Below, in pieces: positions 11,627 to 25,925 of a DNA stretch of 64,000 nt (position 1 is its first letter; each line of letters opens with the position of its first letter). The DNA is from Iris pallida (Eukaryota; Streptophyta; Magnoliopsida; Asparagales; Iridaceae): assembly GCA_029216955.1 (NCBI GenBank), contig JANAVB010015600.1, forward strand, positions 24,384,538 to 24,448,537, given 5' to 3'. Under the pieces are notes generated by a model. It was given only the letters and a program-made list of their open reading frames with translations, was not told the DNA's origin and did no database searches. A program made the translations under genes and the position numbers.

Positions 11627-12745
11627 GAGAGGCTCCTTTTGCTTTTTCCACAAATTCCATAATCCAAATTTTCTACTAAAGTGTTGTGCATCGTGTCCGT
11701 GCCACTTCCTATCCTCTGTATTTCTTATTTGTACAAGTACATTGTTCATCCGTGCCCGACAACCCCGGACACAATCCATCTCCATCCTCGTGTCTCGTAG
11801 GACACCAACTCAGCCTGTGTCGGACAACCCCGATACATCCCGAAACCTTAACCCTAAACCAAATCATGTCGCCACCTCGGCCCTATCATCACCTCCAGAA
11901 CCACGGCCACTGCCGCCCCGACCATCCTAACCCGACTCCCAGTTCTTCCCCGCCCAACCTCGCCATCACAGAAAACCACCGCTGGCATCCTTCCACCATC
12001 ACAAACCGCCACGGCCATCCCCGACCGCGTCCACCGCCAACAGCATCAGCATTAACATCCGACCTCCTTGCGTCGACAGCCATCGCTGTACCACCGATCC
12101 ACCGACCACCGGTCATCACCATCCCAACCACTAACATAACCCCAACTTCTGCCCCGTCTCCGCCATCGACACCGCCGTCACTATGCTCCGGCCAGTAACC
12201 GGAACCACGCCCGAAGCATCCGGCCATCCCCCAACCCGCCGTCGTCGCACCACCGGGAACTCGCCCACACCAGCCGCTCCACCACCACCAACCCACAACG
12301 CCACCAGCAAAAAAATAGATATTCAAAACCCTAACCCCCAACTTGCCCTGATCCAGCCGACTGCCCCCGCGCCTCGCCGGTGAGGAAGGGCACGACCGCG
12401 TTCTTCACCAGGAGGAATGCGTTCCTCGCCGCGATCGTCCTCTCCTGCTGCGCCGGCATGTACATGATGACGCTCTGACCCACCGTCGCCGTCGGCGAGC
12501 CCGACCCCGGCGCCAACCGCCGCGCGACCTTGCGCGCCCTCCGCCGAGCTCCCTCCGCGTTGCTGGAGCTCTCCGTCGCGGATCCTCCACGCCGTGCCGG
12601 AGTTCCTCAGCGACCGCCCCTTCCGTGCGCCGCCGCCTTCCGCCGGAGCCCCCCTGGTGAGAAACCCCCTTCCTCTCTTCTTCCCATCTCTCCCTCTTAC
12701 TGTAAAAATTGGGGGAGGGATATTACTTATTAGGGATTCTATCAG

Positions 12746-12747
<2 letters not shown>

Positions 12748-12786
<39 letters not shown>

Positions 12787-12823
12787 GTTGTTATTATTAC
12801 TATTATCATCATTACTGTTATCA

Positions 12824-12870
<47 letters not shown>
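12748..12870. repeat. (ATT)n microsatellite in L2 5' LTR
   Basis: Long TTA/ATT array with interruptions; a shorter, separately evolved array is at 19036-19140 in the partner LTR and a related one near 36661 in L3. Confidence 0.95.
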
Positions 12871-12872
<2 letters not shown>

Positions 12873-14475
12873 ATTAGTTATTATTAGGGGGTTGTACTAC
12901 TATTTTCTAAAAAAAAAATTATAAATATTATGGCTAAAGCCTAGATCTATATTTCAAAAATTTGTTTAAAAACCCTAAGGGTGTGATTTTATATTCCTAT
13001 GACATTTTGAGTACGTTTTAGTCCTAAATTGTTTTTAGATGTTATATTTCCAAAATATTGTTAAAAACTAGTCGTTACCGATTTATACAATATTTTCTTA
13101 CCGAAAATATTTTTGACTAATAAGATGTAATTTTCAAAATTATTATATGTAAATATTTTCAAGTATTTTCGTAAATGAATTTTTACAAGTAAACATGTTT
13201 TTAAAGTAATATAAATCTTTTCTAAGAATTTGTATATTTATCTATTCCACAAATTCTTCCAATTATCCTCATTACTCATGACTAATCATGCTTGCCTATT
13301 TTCTTGCGACCACGGACCCCTACACATCGACCATGGCTATTGGACTATTGGAATATGACATAACATCGCACCACCAGGCGACACACCAGGCAAGATGCCT
13401 TGCCATAATTTACTGTTTATAAATTAGTCTGCATTTTATTTATTGTATATCACTGTGTATTTATTTCCAGTTCTTTTAGTTGTACCATTATTACATTTCC
13501 TGCTTTCCTGCCTGCTCAGTGATATTAGTTGTACCTTATTATTTATCCTTTGATTGCATATGGACCTAGAGTTGAGGGACTACCACTAGTTTAGTGCATT
13601 ACATAAACTTTGACACTGATGTACCACGAGATGTGTGAGTTGTGAGTAGCATATAGCATCCGGACTTGCGTGTTGGCTGATCACTGATGCGTATAGGACG
13701 TGCGTTAGGTCTAACTGTCAATAGTTGTATGTTAGAAGACTTGATGGTTAGTAGTGTTATATGGTCGTGGATGCGACATGATAGGTACATTAGGTGGGGA
13801 GAACATTTTCTTATCGTATGGGCTTCGATTGCACTTCCCTTGTAACCCGGAAGCTCCGCCGGAGATACGGGTATGTTTAGCCTCTCAGGTTTGCCACTGT
13901 CATTTTTGAATGTCATGCGCTTAGGTCACTGGTGCCCAAGTGGGGACTATACCAGATCCCATTTACAGACAGTGCTCATGCGACAAAAGGTTTATTCTCA
14001 ACTGCATGTTTACTTTAGTACGGTTAGGTTGCATTATTTAAGTCTTGTCACTTTCTTTGATTGTGGCATATTTTATATTCAGTATTTATATGGCATGTTT
14101 ATTGTATCTTGTTACGTCCCTCTGAGGACCTGGTTATCTCGCTAGGTGTGTGCTCTTGTCTGTCACAGGTGTTCTAGCCGTGGCCATGACTTGGGCTCTA
14201 TTCTTCGAGGCTGATTGCACTTGGATTGTCTTTGCTTCGCTCGCTAAAATCATTCTTTTATCATGTATTTCTTTTCATTATTGGTAGTGAATTTGTCTCC
14301 GCCCAACTACATGTACCAATGACAATTCATAGATTATACGATATATTTTATTTTTATATTTTGTGTGGATGAAATTAGTTATGGTTCTACTGTATTTTAC
14401 AGCTTACGTATATTTATTATACGGCTGGCATATCTACGTTCTTAGTCCTACGTATTTTGGGACTGGGGCGTTATA

Positions 14476-17247
14476 TATTTTTGTGGTAGCCCACGCAGGT
14501 CCAGTTTGTCGTTTCGGTTACATGACTGTACCGAACGGGCCTGCAATATAGGATTAGAGTCTAGAATCTCATCCACCTACTTGACATCCTTTCTTGACTT
14601 CCAATTTCGAACTCTTGTTCGACCTCCTTGATTTGCATCTTGCTTGACTCCTTCTACCGTAAATTCTTAGTTTCATGCTTATTAAGATGACTACACTAGT
14701 ATATGCCCATAGGTTAAACACATAGCTAGAAGGTTGCATTGACAATTAATTTGAGTTATAAAGGCATTTATTTTCCTAGAAATATGATCTTAAGGATTAG
14801 TTAATTCCAAGTTGGGTAGTAGCATATTACCGCTTTCAAAAGATAGTTGGAATTTTATTTTGATATTACAAGGTGGTATACGCAAGAGGATAGCTAAATC
14901 GAGAAAACAAATTGATTTGATTTTGCGTTTTAATTTTTGAAGGTCTTTGAACATTTATGATTTATTGAGTTGTAGCTATACATCTTTTGGAGGGATATAT
15001 ATTTGATTTAAAAATTATCATAAAATTTTAAATGTGGAAGTATGATTTACGATTGACCAAAATTTGAGGATGATTGATAAATTTTGGTAAAATATTTTTG
15101 AATTAAATTACATCATATGATCTAGGATTTATAAAGTTATTTATATTCGAGTTTAAAGCCTTGATTATGGATATTTAAATCTTGGAAAAAAAAATATTTG
15201 AAGAGTAATTGTGACTTATTAGATATACACATTTGAAGGATATAGAATTAAATTCGGGGGTTATTTAAATGCTACATTTTGTAGTATAAATTTCGGCTGA
15301 TAAACATATTTAAATGTTGAGTTTTGAAAAAAAAATTTTATTCGATTTGCGATAAACAAGGGTTGTTTCGAGATTTACTAGAGATTTAAAATTTTTGATT
15401 AAAAGTTGACAGCCTAAGATGATTGGAAATTTTGGTGGAGTATCTTAGAAATTTTAATGAGAAACTTTCGAGGAACTTAAAATTTTAAATTAGATCATAT
15501 ATTGGTAGAGGACCAAGAAGCAAGCAAGTCACCCTAATGGGATACAAGTATTCCTCATTAATTGCCATGATAGTTGTATATACTCGAGTATAGTTAAGTC
15601 ATCGGCCAAACTATGTGAAGATATCTCAATCTTGACATACTCGACTTTCCCTCAAATCTAGACCTTTATTCGTGACAGTCTAATCGTTGACACTTAGAAA
15701 TAAATAAAATCATTCCCGTGACCGTACCCTTATATATGAGACTATTTTCTCTCTAGAAACTGTGTCCCTAACTTATTCTAACTTGATCTACGAGATTTCC
15801 TAATTATCTTTATTTCGTGCTTTTACTGTATCTTTTTGTGCATTAATTAGTACAACATGAGAACCCACTTTTTATTTTGATCATTTGGGGTTCCGTATCA
15901 TGACTTTGATATTTGGAGCACAACAATAGACTTTTTCTTCCAACAAATTTCATATACAAGACCTAGACGAGCCCACCTTCATGTAGGTATATCACGTGCC
16001 ACTAAAATATTCCTCCTTGTACTCTATTTTCTTGATATGACTTTCTGGTCAAAATACTAAACTATAACCTCTACCATGATACCAAAATACTTCTACCTTC
16101 AAATAGGGGTCGAGCACTGACGCAAATCATTCGACCAATATACTTTCTCATTGTGTTCTACTAAATTCCTTACATGCTTGACTCTATGCTTTACCTTGAA
16201 TGCTTGACCCATTGCACCCTCACACTACCAGTTTAACTCTTGTAAGTTGGGTAGAATACCTCACGACCTAACCAACATTTTTGTGGACCACATTGATAGG
16301 TTCACTTGGACCATAGAATTCAGTGGACCCTAACTTATCTAGTCAACCAAGCCGACTGTATAGGCCCAAACTTTGGACAAGACTTAGATTTTAAAGGACC
16401 TTGGACTATTTAATTCCCTTTATCATGGTCCCTTACTTTGACTATTTTTAATGCTAACTTAGCATAAATTTTGCAAGCTTATTTTCTTATCAAGCTTGAT
16501 CATGACATGTTTTATTGGGTCGCCCCCACTAACATAATGTCTAATCAGAACCGGTGCATGATGGTCTGATCAACCTATTGCACTTTGGTTCGCTTTTCAT
16601 ATATTATTCTACGCATATGGAGACATAGTCAAACTTGCCCCTAGAGTCTCATCCGCGACTGCCTTGACAATTCTACTTGAAATTTTTTCCATCGTCATTG
16701 AATCGCATATTGGTATTCAAAACATATTCCTTGAACTCTTGTTGGCTTTCGCCTTTTACCTAATCTAGACGAAGCTTGTACTTGATAGTTATGCCAAAAC
16801 GATTCTCCTATGACCATAAAGTTGTATCTACACAGAGATAGTTAGCCACTGACCTACCAATGTGTCTTTATCTCCGTCTTGAGTTACGCGTCCTCTTTCC
16901 TCGACCCTAGATTCATTTTCGTGACCTTATTGAAACTTGGAATGATTCAACTCTAAACCTAAACGGCTATATTCCCTCAATTGCTTGCCCTTAAATCTAG
17001 TCGATTCCTCATCTAGTTATTTCATGACATATCATGACTAACTTTAAACCTTAATTCTTTCGTGTTTCATTGTGTTAACTAGCAACCCTCATTCAATTCC
17101 ATATCTGTGATGACTTTCTAATTGCATGCTTGTGTTAAAGCCTTGCCCAAATGATGTGTCATACTTCTTTATCGTTAAACTTTTGTACCCTACCTATCCT
17201 AATTACTCCTAAATTTCGAGGACGAAATTCTTTTAAGTTGGGTAGGA
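14476..17247 (+). other. L2 internal region, non-coding
   Basis: No gag or pol similarity and no open frame over 60 codons beyond the LTR edge. TGGTAGCCCACGCAGG at 14484-14499, close to the LTR, is a primer-binding-site candidate, because element L4 has TGGTGGCCCATGCAGG in the same place; I could not assign a tRNA. The purine-rich AAGTTGGGTAGGA (17235-17247) directly precedes the right LTR and is the polypurine-tract candidate. Confidence 0.75.
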
Positions 17248-19036
17248 TGTAAACCCCCTAAATTTCTACTATAATTTAAAAAAAAAAATTTGTATTATTT
17301 TGTACTTCGTATCGGCACGTCGCATACGAGTTCGCATTGTTGTATTTGCGTAGCATGCGAGATTTGCGTTTCGTATTTGCTTGACGAGTGCGAATATGTG
17401 TCGAGGTTCATATTTTAGAAAAATATTTTTATTTTAATTTTATTTTATATAGGAAAGTACATGTTCAAACAAATGTGATAATTTTTTTTTATTCTGTATA
17501 AAAGAGTTATTTTATTCGTCGTTTAAAAATTTGTAGTGATTTGGAAATTTTGGTTTCTATAAAATGTATTCCAGATATTTTGCAAGATTTGGAATTTTTT
17601 ATTAATATATTTTTGTTAATTATATAAGCTATTTTATGATTTAAGTAATTATCTTGATTTTTGAAATTAATTAATATTATATTTTAATATTTATGAAAAA
17701 GATATTTTGGATCTTGTTTTATTTGATATTTGAATAATTATGATAATTTAAATTGGAGAAGATTTTATTTCATATAGACTTTAAATTAAGTAAAGGTTTT
17801 ATATAGATGTAATACATATTTGATTAAATCAATTTTAAATCGATTTAAATTAGGGGAGGAATTATCCATTAAAGATTTAAACTAGTCCTAGCCTCTATCC
17901 ATCTAGGAGCTCCACCTCCAATATAAGGAGAGGCTCCTTTTGCTTTTTCCATAAATTCCACAATCCAAATTTTCTACTAAAGTGTTGTGCATCGTGTCCG
18001 TGCCACTTCCCATCCACTGTATTTCTTATTTGTACAAGTACATTGTTCATCCGTGCCCGACAACCCCGGACACAATCCATCTCCATCCTCGTATCTCATA
18101 GGACACCAACTCAGCATGTATCGGACAACCCCGACACATCCCGAAACCTTAACCCTAAACCAAATCCTGTCGCCACCTCGGCCCTATCATCACCTCCAGA
18201 ACCACGGCCACTGCCGCCCCGACCATCCTAACCCGACTCCCAGTTCTCCCGTGCCCAACCTCGCCATCACAGAAAACCACCGCTGGCATCGTTACACCAT
18301 CACAAACCCGCCACGGCCATCCCCGGCCGCGTCCACCGCCAACAGCATCAGCATTACCATTCGACCTTCTTGCGTCGACAGCCATTGCTGTACCACCGAA
18401 CCGCCGACCACCAGTCATCACCATCCCAACCACTACCATAACCCCAACTTCTGCCCCGTCTCCGCCATCGACACTGCCGTCACTATGCTCCGGCCAATAA
18501 CCGGAACCACGCCCGAAGCATCCGGCCATCCCCCAACCCGCCGTCGCCGCGCCACCGGGAACTCGCCCACACCAGCCACTCCACCACCACCAACCCACAA
18601 TACTACCAGCAAAAAAATAGATATACAAAACCCTAACCCCCAACTTACCCCCGGCCGGCCGACCGCCCCCGCGCCTCGCCGGTGAGTTGGGGCACGACCA
18701 CATTCTTCACCAGGAGGAACGCGCTCCTCGCGACGATCGTCCTCTCCTGCTGCGCCGGCATGTACATGATGACGCTCTGAACCACCGCCGCCGCCGGCAA
18801 CCCCGATCCCGGTACCGACCGCCACACGACCCCGTGCGCCCTCCACCGAGCTCCCTCCGTGTCGCTGGAGCTCCCCGCCGTACCGGAGTTCCTCAGCGAC
18901 CACCCCTTCCGCTCGCCGTCGCCTTTCGTCGGAGCCCCCCTGGTGAGAAACCCCCTTCCTCTCTTCTTCCCATCTCTCTCTCTCTTACTGTAAAAATTGG
19001 GGGAGGGATATTACTTATTATGGATTTTATCAGTAT

Positions 19037-19068
<32 letters not shown>

Positions 19069-19098
19069 ATCATTACTGTTATCACTTTATTATTATTA

Positions 19099-19140
<42 letters not shown>

Positions 19141-20736
19141 GTTATTATTAGGGGGTTATAATACTATTTTCTAAAAAAAATTATAATTATTATGGCTAAA
19201 GCCTAGATCTATATTTCAAAAATTTGTTTAAAAACCCTAAGGGTGTGATTTTATATTCCAATGATATTTTGAGTACGTTTTAGTCCTAAATTATTTTCAG
19301 ATGTTATATTTCCAAAATATTGTTAAAAACTAGTCGTTACCGATTTATACAATAATTTCTTACCGAAAATATTTTTGACTAATAAGATGTAATTTTCAAA
19401 ATTATTATATGTAAATATTTTCAAGTATTTTCGTAAATAAATTTTTACAAGTAAACATATTTTTAAATTAATATAAATCTTTTCTAAGAATTTGTATATT
19501 TATCTATTCCACAAATTCTTCTAATTATCCTCATTACTCATGACTAATCATGCTTGTCTATTTTCTCGCGACCACGGACCCCTACACATCGACCATGGCT
19601 ATTGGACTATTGGAATATGACAGAACATCGCACCACCAGGCGACACACCAGGCAAGATACCTTGTCATAATTTACTGTTTATAAATTAGTCTATATTTTA
19701 TTTATTACATATTACTGTGTATTTATTTCCAGTTCTTTTAGTTGTACCATTATTACAGTTCCTGCTTTACTGCCTGCTCAGTGATATTAGTTGTACCTTG
19801 TTATTTATCCTTTGATTCCATATGGACCTAGAGTTAAGGGACTACCACTAGTTTAGTGCATTACATAAACTATGACACTAATGTGCCACGAGTTGTATGA
19901 GTTATGAGTAGCATGTAGCATCCGGACTTGCGTGTTGATTGATCACTGATGCGTATAGGACGTGCGTTAGGTCTAACTGTCAATAGTTGTATGTTAGAAG
20001 ACTTGACGGTTAGTAGTGTCTCATCGTCGTGGATACGACAAGATAGGTACATTGGGTGGGGTAAACATTTCCTTGTCGTATGAGCTTCGATTGCACTTCC
20101 CTTGTAACCCGGAAGCTCCGTTGGAGATACGGGTTTGTTTTGCCTCTCAGGTTTACCACTGTCATTTTTGAAAGTCATGCGCTTAGGTCACTGGTGCCCA
20201 AGTGGGGACTATACCAGATCCCATTTACAACCAGGGCTCATGCGACGAAAGGTTTGTTCTCAACTGCATGTTCACTTTAGTACGGTTAGATTGCCATATT
20301 TATGTCTTATCACTTTCTTTGATTGTGGCATATTTTATATTCAGTACTTATATGGCATGTTTATTGTTTCTTGTTACGTCCCTCTGAGGACGTGGTTATC
20401 TCGCCAGGTGTGTGCTCTTGTCTTTCGCAGGTGTTCTAGCCGTGGCCATTACTTGCGCTCAATTCTTCGAGGATGATTGCACTTGGATCGTCTTCGCTTC
20501 ACTCTCCAAAATCATTCTTTTATCATGTATTTCTTTTCATTGTTGGTATCGATTTGTCTCCGCCCAACTACATATACCAATGACAATTCATAGATTATAC
20601 GATATCTTTTATTCTTATATTTTGTGTGGATGAGATTTGTTATGGTTCTACTGTATTTTACAGCTTACGCATATTTATTATACGGATGGCATGTCTACGT
20701 TCTAAGTCCTACGTATTTTGGGACTGGGGCATTACA
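17248..20736 (+). repeat. L2 3' LTR
   Basis: Aligns with the 5' LTR. Differences are scattered substitutions and unequal A-runs and ATT arrays. It ends GGGACTGGGGCATTACA with intact CA. TATA-like AATATAAGG is at 17920. Confidence 0.92.
19036..19140. repeat. (ATT)n microsatellite in L2 3' LTR
   Basis: TTA/ATT array with ACC and ATC interruptions, the partner of 12748-12870. Confidence 0.95.
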
Positions 20737-20741
20737 GGGTT
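20737..20741. repeat. Right target-site duplication of L2 (GGGTT)
   Basis: Identical to 10937-10941. Confidence 0.85.
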
Positions 20742-22940
20742 AGGGTTTTCTCAGGACAAGATGGGGAAGAAGAAGCTGTCGGCTGAGGGGAAAGTAGAAA
20801 TGGGAAGAGAGAGAAGATGAAGCATGGTTATATGGTTAGGGTTATAGGATTGGGCCGGGTTTGAGTGTTGGGCTTGATGCTGGACTGGGTTCATTTGGGC
20901 TCAGGAGAATAGAAAATGTAGGAATTATGTTAAGTATAAACTTGATTGTTATGGACTGGGTCGGGTCAGAACAATGGGTTGTTGGGCTAGAATTAAGGGC
21001 TGGTTAGTTGGGTTAAACTTTGTAAATTGTTTATTTATATTTTATGGGCTAGATTAGACAGAAGTTGGGCTCAGATGAGGGCTGGACTGTAGTGATGTTA
21101 GATGGACCAGGAAATAGTGAAGGACGGTAGCAGATTTTGTGAGTTTGGGCTTTTTATTAGTTAGCTTGATTATTATTATTTTTTTAGCAAGTTTTGGTAG
21201 CAATAATTTTAGTAATATATTACCATATTGTAATAGTGCAAGAATTATTTAGAATACTATTAGGAAAATTTTAGTTTTCAAGAAGTTCTAAAACTTAAGT
21301 AAAGTATTATTTATCAACTAATTATTTGCTAGTATTATTTGGCATAAATGCTACTTGTTAATTTTGGATAAATATTATTATCAATAAATAGATTAGCTTT
21401 CAAGAAATTCTAGATTTGGTTATCAAACAAATAATTTTGCTAGTATTTTTTGTTATATAAAATTAATAATGTTTTATGTGTAAATTGCTAGTTATCTAAA
21501 ACTCTAATTATTATATAGTGTTACTTGTATAAATAAATAGTTTCAAATATTTTCTACTCTAAAGGTCATTTTGATTTTACAAATTATTATATTCTAAATT
21601 GTCAATTTATTTCTAAATAAATAAGCTAAGATATTTTAAAAATGTATATTGTATATGTAAAAGTGGTTAGCATTTATGGTTTTTAAATGTTTTGATATAA
21701 ATAATTAGTATTTATTCAAGTTGATAGTTAAGTAAATATTTGGTTTAATTTTGTTAATATTAATTACTAAATATTTTTGCTAGCTAATTTTCTCTAAAGA
21801 ACAATTAAAAGTATTTTTACTAGTACTTATCTTGATCAAGTTATAATATGTATTTTCTAAAATATTGGTTAGCTATGAATAGGTTTCCAAATTATTTTGT
21901 GACAAGTTTCTATTTAGAGAGATTATCTAGTATTATTACTTTCAAAATATTATGATTAGCTTGATGAATAGATGACCAGTTAGATATAAATAAATATTTG
22001 TCTTATTTCAAACCCTAATCAATTGTCCAACTACCAGGTGATTCATTTACAACCATGCAGTACTACTCACGTGCTTCCAAGGCGAGGCAAGTACACTGAC
22101 TCGATTTGTACTTTGTACTTCTGTCTTACATCCAAGTGCCACGTTCTCATATCGGACACGTGATACACACGATTGTCTTGTACATTGTTCATTGCTTGTG
22201 AGTCATTATTTATTGCGGGAATTGGGGGAAATATTAGCTTTTGTGTGACCTCACCCAACATAGGTATTGTGGATAGCCTAATCGTACACTTCACTTACGA
22301 TGAAGTCGGAGCTTGTAGAATTGATTGACTCATTGATTGATTGTGCTTCTCAGCCGGTCATACATTAGTTTAATATTTCAAATTGTCACACTTGCATATT
22401 GATTGTCGTGTTCATTGCCTTGTACATTGATAGCCGTATTCATTGTCTAGCATATTGATTATCGTCCATTGCCTGCAGTTTTATATTTCATTTCTGGTAC
22501 CGTAGTTTCACTTCCATTTCGGATATTCTGGTTTCACCTTGTATTATGTATTACAGATTACATTGTATATTATCTTATCGGGGTTGTACTTTGCTCTTTT
22601 CCTGACAGGATACGTTGCAGGTGAGCTTGAGGCCACATGGAGCATATGATTGCATTGGATATTGCAGCTTTTACTTTATTTATTTTTTGGCGATTGTATT
22701 TTGGATATTCATTATTGTATATTTATTTTACTTGACCGAATTTGTCTCCGGCTGATTTTGTACTAAATGACTTGATGGATATTGGTGATCATTCTGGGAA
22801 CGTTATAAAAGTTGTGTTTATTTACATTACATTGTGACTTGGAGTTTTCCTTAGTATTGTACAGTTTACTTCGTCGTGTCCATCGACGAAGTCTGGGCAT
22901 GTCCGACTCGTATCCAATTATTCGGGAGCGGGTCGTGACA
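20742..22940 (+). other. Right-hand part of solo LTR L1
   Basis: Non-coding. It continues the TAGGGTT-rich sequence from 10941, becomes AT-rich, and ends GGGAGCGGGTCGTGACA. GGCAAG near 22086 is the left arm of the palindrome seen in the other LTRs; the right arm has decayed. Confidence 0.55.
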
Positions 22941-23304
22941 ATATGTGTCCACAATTGAATACAAGTTTGCCTTATCATGATACGGTATGATATGGGGTGG
23001 TTTTGGATGTTCTTCCTTCGACACTGGTGATACACATGACATATTTTTCCATAAGCACTAGAATCGGTATCTATTGCTTTTATTATGATTTAATTATGAT
23101 AATTGACTTGTTCTTGAGCTTTGTGAAGGGTTTAGTGATGGTTTGGTAGAGTATTAAGGATGTATCACAAGAGTATCATAGAGAAGTGTGATATTGGGTG
23201 ATGCACCATTTGTGTTTGATTTAATGTCTTGTGAGTGCAGGTTGTATCCAAATTTGTTTATGATATTATTGATACATAAACACACACACATACACACATA
23301 CACG

Positions 23305-23374
<70 letters not shown>

Positions 23375-24213
23375 ATATATATATATATATATATATATAA
23401 TCTTGTATATATATATATATTATCTTGATAAATATTTCTTTAGCATATATATTCACGGGCTTGTGTATTCATGGGTTGTGTGTACCTATTCAGTATGTGT
23501 ATTTGTGTGTTATCGAGTTCAAAGGAGAGCAGTAGCTGATATTAGCAGCAACAATAGTGGCAATTGCAGCTGCAGCAATGGGTAGCATCAGGTATCACAC
23601 TAGTGGATAATCGAGTGCAGAGGAGTAAGGAAATGGAAATGGTGCACTGATACATAACAGTGTATCAAGGCTTGGGAAATCACTAAGAGATATGGGAGTG
23701 TCTATATAATGCATGGCTTAAATGTATGTGTGTGGCTTGCTATACATAGCAGCTGTTGTAGCTACATAGTAACAACAAGCAAAAGGCAGCTAGAAGTGAC
23801 TATAGTGGCAATTGCATATGTAGCAACAGCAGTGGTATTAGCTGCAGCATGCAGCAGTAGCTTTAGCAACTATAGCAACATCAAGCAGCTTTAGCAACAA
23901 CAGGCAGCATAGATTTAGCAATAGCAGCTACTTGAATGCAGTGCATTAAGCAGTAGTTTGGTATACTGCTATAAGCAGCAGGTTGTGCAAACTACACTAG
24001 GTGTTCATGTATAGATATGTTGTTGTATAGATACTTGGAGTGTCTATATGTGTACAAATGTATCTACGTGTATAGATAGGAGTATTGATATGTGGATGAA
24101 GGTATAGGGAAGATACATGTGAGTATCTATAGGTAGTGTCATATTAGGTAATTAGTATCCTAGTGTATGGTATATGAGTAGCCTGGTGAGCAGTATGTGG
24201 TAAAAGATACTAG
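22941..24213. other. Intergenic DNA with microsatellites
   Basis: No gene seen. It contains the CA/TA array at 23278-23420 and, from about 23530 to 23950, many AGCAGC/AGCAAC trinucleotide-like runs with no usable frame. Confidence 0.6.
23278..23420. repeat. (CA)n-(TA)n compound microsatellite
   Basis: CACACA with TACA interruptions to about 23320, then TA repeats in two blocks split by CATAA. Apparent frames across it are only alternating Ile-Tyr or Thr-His. Confidence 0.95.
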
Positions 24214-25920
24214 TGTCACGTCCCGAATTAGTAGAATCGATATTCGTCCCCCGGGTGTGAGGCCGTATGAACCTAAGTTGCGCCCGCACAAGGCAGTTGC
24301 ATAAGGTTATCTGAAACACAACAGATAAGAGAGTACGCAGAGAAACTTGAACACCTTTGTATAAAAGTAAACTTTTTTTCATTGATAATACTGAAGCTAC
24401 ATTTACATTGACATAGATGCAGAAGAAAGTTGTTGTGTGGGCTTACAAACTGACTCAATTATAAGATGAACGTCGATGAGACAGCCATTCCATACATCAC
24501 ATCTATTTATGCAACCAAAACATTCAAGACACCTTTAATGGAGGAGAGTTGAGTCATCTTCGCTTGGACAAATGTGGGGGTCTTCAAAAAGGATTTGATT
24601 AAGTCTTCGTGTGCACGAATGAGGCCATCAAGACACACGAGCGTTGACTTTAGTCAGGTGGCATTCTCCTCCTAGTTTCTGTTACCCGTAGAGAGCGAGG
24701 ATTAGTACATTGCCATGTACTGGTGGAAGGTAATTAAATTTCGTGCTCTTATTTGGTTCAAGTAATTTTTTGAAACATACATCATATTTTTAGTGATCTT
24801 TCGAGCCATTCTAGTCAGTTTTATGCAAGCAGTTTGATAAGACATAAACAAGGTAAATTATGCCAAAACTTACCCAGGGCAGAGCATACCGTGTAATATA
24901 AAGCTTACTATAATCTTCCATGCCAGTTTATTAACAATGAAAAAAATAGTGTGTGATGTGGAGGTCACTGGCATTAACTAGCCATCATGGACATAGCCTG
25001 GTTAGACGGGATCCTTTCAACGCAGGTAGCGAGCTCCGTTGAAAGTTTTCGAATTACCCGTTGCTTAAACCAAGCTCAGTTATACCATGTTTTCCCCTAG
25101 GCCGAATTGGTCTCATGGCCCCAGGTTACCATTTGAGGAAACATCGTCCTTGTGCACAAGTTGTCCATGACCGTGCTAGACTAAAACTAGTTATTCAAGC
25201 ATAGTCTACAATTTCATAGGAATTTTAACCAAGTTTGGCGTATACCGCCTTATCATTTTGTAGTGTTCATTCGTTGATTCATTCCTTTTTTCTTAACACA
25301 GTTCTATAGAAGGCATAACATAAGTAAGCATGTGAACAGTTTTATGATATAGCAGTTCTACACAAGTAAACATGTATAATTCCGTAAAACAGATATGTAA
25401 CATTAGGTCCTCGTCTCTATATCTAGCATTCGTGCTATTTATGTTATCGATTGATTGGAGAACATGAGGGTTAAGAAGAGAAGGTCGAGCCACTCACCGT
25501 TGATTGAATGAGCCTTCTAAACCATACGCTCGCCTACGCGATCACCTAAAATCGCATAAGCAAATGATCAATACTCTATCCTGCTATTCTGAGTTTGATA
25601 TGAAATATGAAGTTCGAAGAACGCAAGCAATGAAATCCATCAAAAATATTCATAAAAATGCATTCAGAAAACCCAAAGCTAAAGAAGCAAGTGCGGCATT
25701 AAAAATAGAGCAACGGAAGGTCTCTCCCGACTCAGCCGCAGAGTCCATCCTCGAGGTACAACCAGCTGAATATGGGACTTGATTCCAAAGAATCCATTCC
25801 ATAACGAGAAAAGGATCTTGATTCAACCAGTCACAATCAATCGATAACGACAAAATTTCTTAACCGCATTTCTCGCATCGCAACATGGAATGGGACACGA
25901 TGTTAGGACGGGACACTACA
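24214..25920 (-). mobile_element. L5: probable solo LTR, minus strand
   Basis: On the plus strand it begins TGTCACGTCCCG and ends GGACGGGACACTACA. Read on the minus strand the ends are TGTAGTGTCCC... and ...CGGGACGTGACA, matching the terminal style of L1 and L4, hence the strand call. Flanks are ACTAG (24209-24213) and ACTAA (25921-25925), a 4-of-5 target duplication. No coding sequence. A partner LTR is absent, so a solo LTR of 1.7 kb is the simplest reading. Confidence 0.5.
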
Positions 25921-25925
25921 ACTAA

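Larger units (their letters stand above)
10942..14475 (+). repeat. L2 5' LTR
   Basis: It begins TGTAAACCCCCTAAATTTC and aligns along its length with 17248-20736. It has a TATA box at 11619, a GC-rich proline-codon-like stretch (11690-12700), an (ATT)n tract (12748-12870), a conserved GGCAAG...CTTGCC palindrome (13389-13404), and a terminal TTTTGGGACTGGGGCGTTATA. Confidence 0.92.
10942..20736 (+). mobile_element. L2: complete non-autonomous LTR element (LARD-like), 9.8 kb
   Basis: Two long LTRs (10942-14475 and 17248-20736) flank a 2.77-kb internal region without any substantial open frame, and GGGTT is duplicated at both ends. The right LTR ends ATTACA; the left LTR ends TTATA, so its terminal CA has mutated. 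A primer-site-like TGG sequence follows the left LTR and a purine-rich tract precedes the right LTR. Just before that tract is TTCGAGGACGAAATTC, which resembles the conserved sequence ahead of the 3' LTR in Tekay/Del chromoviruses; from this I infer a parasite of that lineage. Mobilisation would need proteins supplied by another element. Confidence 0.9.
9402..22940 (+). mobile_element. L1: solo LTR of a non-coding LTR element, split by element L2
   Basis: The left end is TGTAACTCCCTAAGCCC and the right end is GGGTCGTGACA at 22940. The flanks are aaatg (9397-9401) and atatg (22941-22945), a 4-of-5 match suggesting an aged target duplication. Removing L2 (10942-20736) and one copy of its 5-bp duplication leaves about 3.7 kb. 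Inside are a TATA box (9873), a pyrimidine-rich leader with CT repeats and a GC-rich stretch near 9960-10530, the same architecture as the other LTRs here. There is no primer site, tract or second LTR, so it reads as a solo LTR. Orientation follows the TATA box and the terminal sequences. Confidence 0.62.

Noticed and set aside
12594..12887. Poly-tyrosine frame
   Set aside because: Translation of the (ATT)n array in the L2 LTR.
17987..18685. A 232-codon proline-, threonine- and histidine-rich frame in the L2 3' LTR
   Set aside because: It starts at GTG; the frame is not kept in the 5' LTR copy (11686-12198 is shorter) or in L3, and an equally long frame is open on the minus strand. GC-rich leader sequence explains it.
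23154..23456. Frames made of Ile-Tyr or Thr-His repeats
   Set aside because: Translations of the CA/TA microsatellite.
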